Source: Carya illinoinensis (Eukaryota; Streptophyta; Magnoliopsida; Fagales; Juglandaceae). From it: a stretch of 64,000 nucleotides of DNA. The position numbers and the translations under genes were made by a program. Below are positions 56,533 through 64,000 of this stretch, piece after piece. Under the pieces are notes generated by a model. It ran no database searches. It was not told the origin of the DNA and saw nothing but the letters and a program-made list of their open reading frames with translations. Within the stretch, counting starts at the first letter, position 1. Each line of letters opens with the position of its first letter. The DNA lies in assembly GCF_018687715.1 (NCBI RefSeq), contig NC_056762.1, positions 35,080,864 through 35,144,863 of the forward strand. The letters run 5' to 3'.

Positions 56533-59500
56533 TGTGACGCCCCCAAATTCCGTTTGGGATTGGACGGACATTTGAAGCGTCGAGACATGCAACACAAGGT
56601 TACCTGCCCCCGTTCATGACATATAAGATGCAATAATCCTAACATGCATCTAACATTATGCAATATTCGCAGCGGATAATTTTTTTCTTTAGCAATACTA
56701 TGCACCAAATTAAAATATCTCAAATACTTAAAACATACTTCATATATAAAGATACATTGAATAACTAAGATCACAGAACTATTCCAAAATAGTTATGATC
56801 TAAAAGTACTGGAGATGCAACTCCATCGTACAAGTAGTAATTTAACTACTATATTAACCTTAACGACGCACCGTCGTTCAGTCGACTGTATCTAGTTGGT
56901 CAGCTCCTGATCTTCCTTCAGGTCCTGTAACAAGATCTACCATTCGGGGGGAATGGTAGTTGGGACTACCACAGTGAGATTTGATTACAAATCTCAGCAA
57001 GTTAACAAAAACTTCCATACAGACTAATGATGCATGTATGACAGTAAAAGCATAAATGCATAATCAAATTCATAAGTAATTAAAGTATAACTTAGCGTAC
57101 AACATAGCATAATTGACATAGCTTAAATTGAATCATGAACTAAACTTGACTTGACATGAATTTGATCTGAAACTTGACTTAGCATGAACTTGCTCTGAAA
57201 CTTGAATTAACATGAAAAATACATACTCCACAGTTGTTGTGGCCCCATGTATTCTACGTGTAAATACATACTCCACAGTTGTTGTGGCCCCATGTATTGT
57301 ACGTGTAAATACATACTCCACAGTTGTTGTGGCCCCATGTATTCTACACAAACTTGACTTAACATTAAAAATACATACTCCACAGTTGTTGTGGCCCCAT
57401 GTATTCTACGTGTAAATACATACTCCACAGTTGTTGTGGCCTCATGTATTCTACACAAACTTGACTTAACATTAAAAATACATACTCCACAGTTGTTGTG
57501 GCCCCATGTATTCTACACAAACTTGACTTAACATGAAAAATACATACTCCACAGTTGTTGTGGCCCCATGTATTTTACGCATCACAATTGTAGTTAAATA
57601 CATACTCCACAATTGTTGTGGCCCCATGTAATAGATGGCATACTTAGCATGACGTACTTGTAAGGTACAGTAATACATGACAGAATATATTATGTAACAG
57701 ATAAAAAATTGATGACAGAATAAATTCTGTATAATAGACAATTACGTGATAACTTGGCATGGCATGACATATATGATAACACACATACATACACTGTAGT
57801 TCCTTTATTTAGCACACATACACAGTAGACTGCTAGTAAGTTAAAAGCTAACTTACCTCGATCTCCGCGTTTCTTATAAAACTTCAAGTGCGATCACGAG
57901 GAACTGTAATTAGTAATTCTAAAAGTTAGAACTAAATCACTAATAATTTGAAATATGGAAAATACTAACTTAAAGAGTAAAATTTTCATTTTACTCTCTA
58001 CATGTGGAAAAATGACTGTTTTACCCATAACTTAAGGATTTTGCATACTAACTCTAAAAGTTTCTAAAATTTACATTCCTCATGTAAATTTTATCCTAAA
58101 CTTAAATATCAACTCAGAAAAATTTAAAACAAAACACAACTATGAAGAACACACTATGGTTGAAACATCCATAGGCCATTTCCCTTTATTTTTGTTGCAA
58201 TTCCTTCCAACTTCAAAACTCATGCTTAAACCAAAATTTTGCAACAAACATCTTCCAATCCTAAGTTCAAAACCATACTTAAAACATCCATTTAGAAAAA
58301 GCTAATAATCAACACCAAACTTTTTTTGTAAAAAGATCCAAGCACTTGAATCACAAGTTTTGACATTAAATCAAAACATCTCCAAGAGTTTCAAAAAATC
58401 AAATCTTACTTCTAACATATTCATAATATCATCCTAACATCAACCATGCTTTAAATCATCAAACCAAAGTCACCAAAATCACAAAATAACATTTGGAGTT
58501 TTTGGTTTTACACTTAATCCAAAAACAGAAACTTTTTCCTCAACTAGTTTTGATAAATATCTTGATCTATGACTTATAAATATATGATCTTCAAACCAAA
58601 CCATCACATGGTTTAAAAAGATGTCCTAAAACATATATAAGCTTCTAATTCAAGATCACATGGTTAGAAATTAACCAAAACATAAATTTAGCCAAGAATA
58701 TCCACACTTTGGCTTGTTTGAATATCTCTTTGCATAAAATTTCATATCTTTGAAACTAACATCAAATATCTTCAAAATAATAATATAACATGTATATAAG
58801 ATACTTAGGATCCTCCAATAAAATTATTAAAGTCATTAGAATAGGTTATACCACCAAAGAGTTAAACTTTCTCAAAACAGAAACTGTTTTTCTTCTTCCA
58901 GTTTCTAAGTTTCTAAATCTAAGTAAATCTTTCATCAAAACCTTTAATCATGCAAAAATTCTCAACCAATAGTCACATATACATGTTAACAATACTCTAT
59001 AAAAATTTCGGACCAATATCTATCCATTAGCTTGGTCAAAAACTCCAAACTATAACATATTCTCCAGTTTATCTCCCAGAATGACCTTTCTATAGTTTAT
59101 ACAATATTTGACTGACCAAATGATCTTCAAATGGGGCAAATAAGATATCCATGTAAACTAGACTCAAAAAAGAACAACTTATATGAAGGAGACTTTATGA
59201 TAAAACACTTACAACAGCTTCGAAATGGGCGTGCAAAAGACCTCCTAAAAGCTGTCCGAGAGAGAGTGTTTGATAATCTTTTATTGGAAGGTGTAATTAG
59301 ATAATTTCGTGGGGAGAGGTGGCTGGAGATAATTATAGATGAGATATGGAAGAGATGAGGCTGGAGTTGAGAGTTGAGTGTAGTTTTCTCCTACCCAAAA
59401 TATCTATAAAAGATTATCTCATAATATTTTATCTAATAATATCTATAAAAATCAACTCAAAATATTTTTACCCAATAATATTCATGAAAATTACCTCAAG

Positions 59501-59814
59501 ATATTTCTTTTTATCCAATAATATCTACAGTTTTAAACAGACGTTTTGACCGAAAATATGAAAAAATGTTATTGCGCCATAAGACTTTAAATAACCTTCC
59601 GAGTCTAATGGCACAAACCATAATACATTTTGACACTTCTAACTATCTCCAATAATCAAAAACACACTTCTGATACCATAGTAAATAATAACACTAACTA
59701 TGTAATTAGACAAAAACCTATATGATTAATGGATTCGTGAAAACTTATGGGGTTTTCACGAGGTTCTTAAAGTTAATAGAAATTTCACAATTGAATTTCT
59801 AGCGGGCTGTTACA
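56533..59814 (-). mobile_element. Solo LTR (3,282 bp), probably a Ty3/gypsy chromovirus
   Basis: The block begins tgtgacgccccc and ends gctgttaca, so both ends read TGT(a/g)AC inward and give TG...CA. It is flanked by the perfect 5-bp duplication gatgg (56528-56532 and 59815-59819). It encodes nothing and has no primer-binding site or polypurine tract inside, as expected of a solo LTR left by recombination. Length and the cgccccc-type end recall Tekay/Del-type gypsy LTRs. By those ends I orient it on the minus strand, with less certainty than the boundaries. Confidence 0.7.
57217..57631. repeat. Hairpin minisatellite, 8 units, in the solo LTR
   Basis: Eight units of about 44-62 bp share an almost invariant core from aaatacat to atgtatt. 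Each core is an inverted repeat: atacat pairs with atgtat and ccaca with tgtgg around gttgt. Spacers are of two kinds, a short ctacgtgt type and a longer cacaaacttgacttaacat type. Confidence 0.92.
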
Positions 59815-59819
59815 GATGG

Positions 59820-60060
59820 AATATAGCTTCATAGCTCTGTGGCGTCTGACAGCACGCCTGACAGCTGCGGTGTCTGACAGCACGCCTGACACCTACAGAG
59901 GAGTTGAAAATCCGCGGTACTTGTCTGATCTTAAAAGGCTGGCCACCGTTTTTATTAAAAAATGAGGTTAGCGGTTTAATGTTGATGAATTCTCCACTAA
60001 TTGTGTTATTTACAAGAACTCCAGAAGAGTACAACTCCAGAAGAGTAGTGATGAGCAGAA
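59820..60060 (-). other. Former upstream region of antisense gene B'
   Basis: This lies between the solo LTR and the resumed pol relics. It contains a near-perfect direct repeat of gtctgacagcacgcctgaca at about 59846 and 59872. It may be the promoter-distal part of the antisense gene before the solo LTR inserted; this is an inference from position. Confidence 0.35.
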
Positions 60061-60400
60061 AGATCCAGTTGTGATTATTTTATCAACATGGATCAAGTCC
60101 ACAGCCAGTTGGATGTACAGATGCAAGTTATCTTTCAGATACACACAAGAAGATCATTGCAATTCATGAGAAGAGAGTTGAAATTGATATCAAGAAGGTA
60201 CGGTCAAGTAAAAATCTGACAGATTTATTCACTAAAGCATTATCAACTGCAACATTTAAGAAGATTATGCAAAACATTGAAATGCGGAGGTTTGAAGATC
60301 TGTTATCATGCACTACCAACTGCAACATTTAAGAAAATTATGCAGAACATTGGAATGCGGAGGTTTGAAGATCTGTTATCATGCACTTTTCAGGGGAAGT
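60061..60400 (+). pseudogene. RNase H end of element 4 pol with a 69-bp tandem duplication
   Basis: Fragments such as DASYLSDTHK and KNLTDLFTKALST mark the end of copia RNase H. The segment from actgcaacatttaag to atcatgcact occurs twice in tandem (about 60247-60390). Confidence 0.65.
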
Positions 60401-60615
60401 AATGTCTTGAAGACTTGTGCTGATTGTACTCTTTTTCTTTCGCTAAGGTTTTATCCCACTGAGTTTTCCTTTGTAAGGTTTTAATGAGGCAATCTTAAAG
60501 CACTCAGCGATACACATGAATACTGTACTCTTTTTCCTTCGCCATTGATTTTTTTTCCCATAGGGTTTTTCCTTGGCAAGGTTTTAACGAGGCATATTCT
60601 TTAAATATGGTCATC

Positions 60616-60626
60616 CAAAAGGGAAG
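60616..60626 (+). promoter_or_regulatory. Polypurine tract of element 4
   Basis: The purine run aaaagggaag abuts the 3' LTR. Confidence 0.75.
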
Positions 60627-61012
60627 TGTTATAAACTATCTTGAATTGTATGACCACATTTATCTAGTTGTCAAATGCATAGTGCATAATGCTAGCATAG
60701 TACTAGTATAGTGAGTTGGTCGACATATGCATAGTGTATAATGCTAGCAGAGTACTAGCATAGTGAGTTGGCCGACATATGTATAGTGCATAGTGCTAGC
60801 ATAGTACTAGTATAGTGAGTTGGCCGATATATACATAGTGCATAGTGCTAGCATAGTAAGCTAGCATAGTCCTCTTTGTACGCCTATATATATCGTTGAA
60901 TTCTTTAAAAAATTTATAAGTTTCATAACCTTTTTGAGCTCTATCTCTTTCTCTCTCATTTTAAAAGTTTTATAATACGTTATGTCTCTCTCTTTTCTAT
61001 GATTTCATAACA
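60627..61012 (+). repeat. 3' LTR of element 4
   Basis: The 386-bp LTR carries about three units of the ctagcatagta-rich minisatellite (60678-60873), one more than the 5' LTR. It ends ttcataaca before the atttt duplication. Confidence 0.88.
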
Positions 61013-61017
61013 ATTTT

Positions 61018-61548
61018 TACCTTTGTTTAAATATCGTATAATTCAAAAAAAAATTTATGTGAAAAAATTAATTTTTAATAATAAATTTTATTTTCTTTAA
61101 AAACGATTTACGCTATCTCGATTGTACGTAAGCATTGCTATAAAACTTTGCGGGAAAAAATCTCTGTCGCTAAGTAATCGGGTCCGATCTGGCATGAATC
61201 CATGGTCAATTGCTGCAACTTGTTGGCCCGAGAATATGAAACAAATACTAATAAAATGAAGCGCGTCCAAGACTCCAAGATGCGCCATATTTTTATATTA
61301 TTATTATTTTAGTGAGGCTAACGGGATTGGATTGGGAAAGAGAAGCTCAAGCTCTGGGACCTTTCGCTATTGGAGCTTCAAGTGGGCGGTGTATTTTGGA
61401 CGCTTCTGAGAGGACACTTACCAGAATCCCAACTCATATCACAACCAAACCACGCTTTTTTCCGGAGACTTCTGGACAATCGGTTATATTAACCGGCCAC
61501 CAGTTTCCGGTAAGGTACGCTCAGTTACTTAACATTATTCGGACCCTG
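61018..61548 (+). other. Upstream and leader region of the ABA receptor gene
   Basis: About 530 bp separate the copia element from the receptor start codon. The half next to the gene is GC-richer and probably leader or promoter. No clear TATA box or G-box stands out. Confidence 0.45.
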
Positions 61549-63381
61549 ATGGTGACCAATGACTATATCGCCATGAACGGCAGCAGGTACAGAACGATGG
61601 AGGACGAGTATATTAGGAGATACCACCGGCACGAGATCAAAGAGCACCAGTGTAGCAAGTCCCTCGTTAAGCATATCAAAGCGCCCGTTCCTCTCGTAAG
61701 CCCCATTTGTTTCTATTTAATTCTTTATTTATGTTCCTTTCTGTTTATCTCGAGGTTTTCTATTTTCACCAAGACCCACATGCATATCCAAGAGCATTTG
61801 GGTTCGTTTTCTCTTCGATCGATATGGTACTAAGTTATATATGTTATAGACAATTATTGGGTTCTGTTCGTAAAAGTTCAATTAATATTCAGCTCGAAGA
61901 ATTTGGACCATACTTGATGATCTTATCTAAATCAGCATAGGAAGACCAATAAAATAGTCCTAGTTCTTAAAAGTTGAGGTCGAGGGATTCAATGATGTTT
62001 GTTACTTGGAGATTGATTGGTGATGTTTGGGCAATAGGTGTGGTCTTTGGTGAGGCGATTTGATGAGCCACAGAAGTACAAGCCGTTTGTTAGCAGGTGC
62101 ATTGTGCAGGCCGGTGATCTTCAGATCGGGAGTGTTAGACAGGTTAATGTTAAGTCGGGATTGCCCGCCACTACTAGCACTGAAAGATTGGAGCTTCTGG
62201 ATGACGAGGAGCATATCTTTAGCATGACAATCGTCGGCGGAGATCACAGGCTGAAGGTATAAATTTCACGCTTTCTTTTCGTTAACAATCTTTTGGTTTA
62301 GTGGTGAGGGGGATTAATGTTCGCGAATGCAAATTCTGGCCTCTAATGATGGTTGCACTAAGTTGTTTTGGCTTATTCAACTCCTTTTTATATTTCTTCT
62401 TTGGTTAATTTGCTGGAATTTGTGGACGCAATGCATGTTTACCCCACAGTGTAGTTTGGTGATACATGGGATGGCCCTGGCCCTGCAGTCTATTATTGCA
62501 AGGATAAAGGAACATAAATGCATAGTTGTTTCACATGTGATTGAGAGATAAAGTTGAATAAACATCTCGTGTTTTAATTTTTTTTATTCCAATCCGTTGA
62601 ATGGTGTAGACTGCTTAAAGAATCAGACCAAATTTTATTATTGGCATTACTTTATGAAGAATGAAATGGTTGGGTTAAGATAGGCCTATTATAAATTATA
62701 AAATGGTGTTTTGAAGGATATTAAGAGGGGGAGGGGGGGCGGAAGGTATATAGATCAACATACTATAGAATATTATAGTTTTTCTCATTGCCATCCTTGG
62801 GACAAGCTTCTAGATTGCAATGTTTGCCATACAGTAGTATTTTCCTTTTCTTTTCACATTTGACATAAACAGGCTTTCATTTCTTATAAATATTATATAT
62901 GTATGTGTGTGTGCCTAGTGTCCTACCAGCACCTCAACCTGAACCTTTATGTTTTTCACTCGTGCTGGATTTATGTTATGTGGCAAAATCGTATTGTTTA
63001 TATATTTTCCTGGGAATACCCATTTAATCAAACAAATTCATTGCCCTTATTTGATCCTATGTTTGTTAGTTATTGGCAGTGAGGGCCGACATATTGACAT
63101 TGGTATGGAAAATTCATTCTACAACGTTCCAACTCTTTACCCCTTCTCCCTCCATTTTGCAGAATTACTCCTCTGTCATTACCGTCCATCCAGAGATCAT
63201 TGATGGGAGGCCAGGGACATTGGTGATCGAGTCATTTGTGGTGGATGTGCCAGATGGGAACACAAAGGATGAAACATGCTACTTTGTGGAAGCCCTTATC
63301 AAGTGCAACCTCAAGTCACTGACTGATGTCTCAGAGCGTTCAGCTTTGCATGACCGGACAGAGCCAATTGACGGAATCTAA
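61549..63381 (+). CDS. PYL9: PYR/PYL/RCAR abscisic acid receptor (PYL7-10 class), 3 exons
   Basis: Exons 61549-61695, 62038-62256 and 63163-63381 join in phase 0 at GT/AG sites and encode 194 residues. The protein is a soluble START-fold receptor: on binding abscisic acid it inhibits clade A PP2C phosphatases. I see the ligand Lys in YKPF (Lys64), the gate loop SGLPA (residues 89-93) and the latch HRL (119-121). The C-terminal helix region GNTKDETCYFVEALIKCNLKSL is also clear. The sequence CSKSLVKHIKAP near the N-terminus and overall similarity place it with the PYL7-10 monomeric class. The start could instead be ATG 61573, which has a better context. Between CIVQ and GDLQIG I see an Ala that I do not recall in relatives. 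Confidence 0.93.
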
Positions 63382-64000
63382 GATCATCTTTTGGGGAGGA
63401 TGAGGATGCAGTGAGTGAAAATTCTGAGGTGCTGGATGTCGAAAGCTAAGCAGAGTTTGGTATTTTGGAGGTGAGGTAAACTTTCTTTACTTCATATGTC
63501 AAGTTAATTTGCTTCTTTCCACTGTAAAATAATATTGGGATATCTTGCATCTATAGTAGCTGTTGATCGAGCTCATCATGGCCTACAGATTTCTCGAAAC
63601 AAAACTACAGATTATGTTTATTTTCTTGTTACTTATTTCTCTTGGTAAACCTTCTCTCCGGATATTCATTTTTTTTTTTTTTTTGGACCTCTTTGGATAT
63701 TCTTGGTTAAAATAAGGGGTAAATATCTATGTTTGACTGGAAGGCTATGTTCATGAATCATATATTCTTTGTTTGAATTTTTCAATGGAATAAGGTTTGA
63801 TACTTCTTGGCGGCACATTTATAGGAGCTGAAATTACTTATGCTATTGATACATATTCAGAAGCGGATTTAAAAAGTAAGCATCGAGACATATTGTGACC
63901 ATTTGCTCCTGCAAGGTCTAGTTTACAAAGACTACCTACCCACCAATTTACACACAATTGTGAATCTCTGTATTCAAGTCTGGACCAAAGGTTAGTTCCA
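63382..64000 (+). other. 3' untranslated and downstream region of the ABA receptor gene
   Basis: No further coding frame is supported. A plausible aataa-type signal lies near 63530, but I cannot place the polyadenylation site. Confidence 0.4.

Larger units (their letters stand above)
52185..61012 (+). mobile_element. Decayed Ty1/copia retrotransposon with nested insertions (element 4)
   Basis: The element starts tgttataaac and ends ttcataaca, with the duplication atttt on both sides (52180-52184 and 61013-61017). LTRs are 349 and 386 bp; they differ in the copy number of an internal repeat. The gag frame resembles the Ale/Retrofit type. Gag has one stop and pol is reduced to scattered fragments. 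An antisense coiled-coil gene and a 3.28-kb solo LTR lie inside it. This copy is older than elements 1 and 2 and cannot move on its own. Confidence 0.88.

Noticed and set aside
57217..57631. CRISPR-like array of palindromic repeats
   Set aside because: Spacers are themselves repeated and related, the host is a plant nuclear genome, and the array lies in an LTR.
57133..57741. Repetitive frames on both strands across the minisatellite
   Set aside because: They are produced by the repeat unit length and palindromic cores, not by a coding gene.
61097..61288. 63-codon minus-strand frame with a signal-like start, divergent from the ABA receptor
   Set aside because: It is short, ends in the transposon-flanking sequence and shows no splice donor or family resemblance.
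61312..61548. Upstream in-frame extension of the ABA receptor
   Set aside because: The open frame has no ATG (it would begin with GTG) and does not resemble the N-terminus of any receptor of this family.
1..64000. tRNA, rRNA, plastid or mitochondrial insertions
   Set aside because: I looked for cloverleaf and rRNA motifs and organelle-like GC blocks and saw none I could support by eye.

Overview
This window is nuclear DNA from a flowering plant, probably a woody eudicot. It is AT-rich and has spliced genes with GT/AG introns and poorly spaced genes. LTR retrotransposons, LINE fragments and MITEs are nested in one another. Several copies of an AT-rich TIR-like repeat recall Fagales (walnut, pecan, oak) genomes, but that taxonomic guess rests on memory only.

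Four host genes can be assembled. A plant-specific single-pass membrane protein (DUF7356-like) lies on the minus strand at 12.85-17.46 kb. An AP2/ERF factor of the DREB A-6 (ERF061/062) type lies on the plus strand at 40.7-41.6 kb. The small catalytic subunit of DNA primase has 16 exons on the minus strand at 43.5-49.5 kb, with two E2F-type sites upstream. A PYR/PYL/RCAR abscisic acid receptor of the PYL7-10 class has three exons on the plus strand at 61.55-63.38 kb. The ERF and primase genes converge. LINE 3' ends lie inside introns of the membrane-protein and primase genes.

Most of the rest is mobile DNA. (1) 1.6-8.8 kb is a complete Ty1/copia element with 416-bp LTRs, TSD aaaag and an intact gag-pol frame. 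That frame has no upstream in-frame ATG, but a start codon plus splice donor in the LTR is phase-compatible with an acceptor just before gag. (2) 19.2-28.5 kb is a very young Sirevirus (1.4-kb LTRs, TSD cctat) inserted into the RNase H region of a minus-strand LINE. (3) 34.6-36.7 kb is a small Tat-like Ty3/gypsy derivative (TSD caatt). (4) 52.2-61.0 kb is a decayed copia element (TSD atttt) that carries a 3.28-kb solo LTR (TSD gatgg) with a hairpin-forming minisatellite.

The most unusual signal is a family of small coiled-coil proteins encoded antisense to the retrotransposons. The Sirevirus carries two such genes in tandem between pol and its 3' LTR, where an env-like frame would be expected. 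The unrelated decayed copia element carries a clear homologue of one of them, again antisense and again behind a TATA box with conserved surroundings. I do not recognise this family. It looks like an independently transcribed gene cassette carried by LTR elements.
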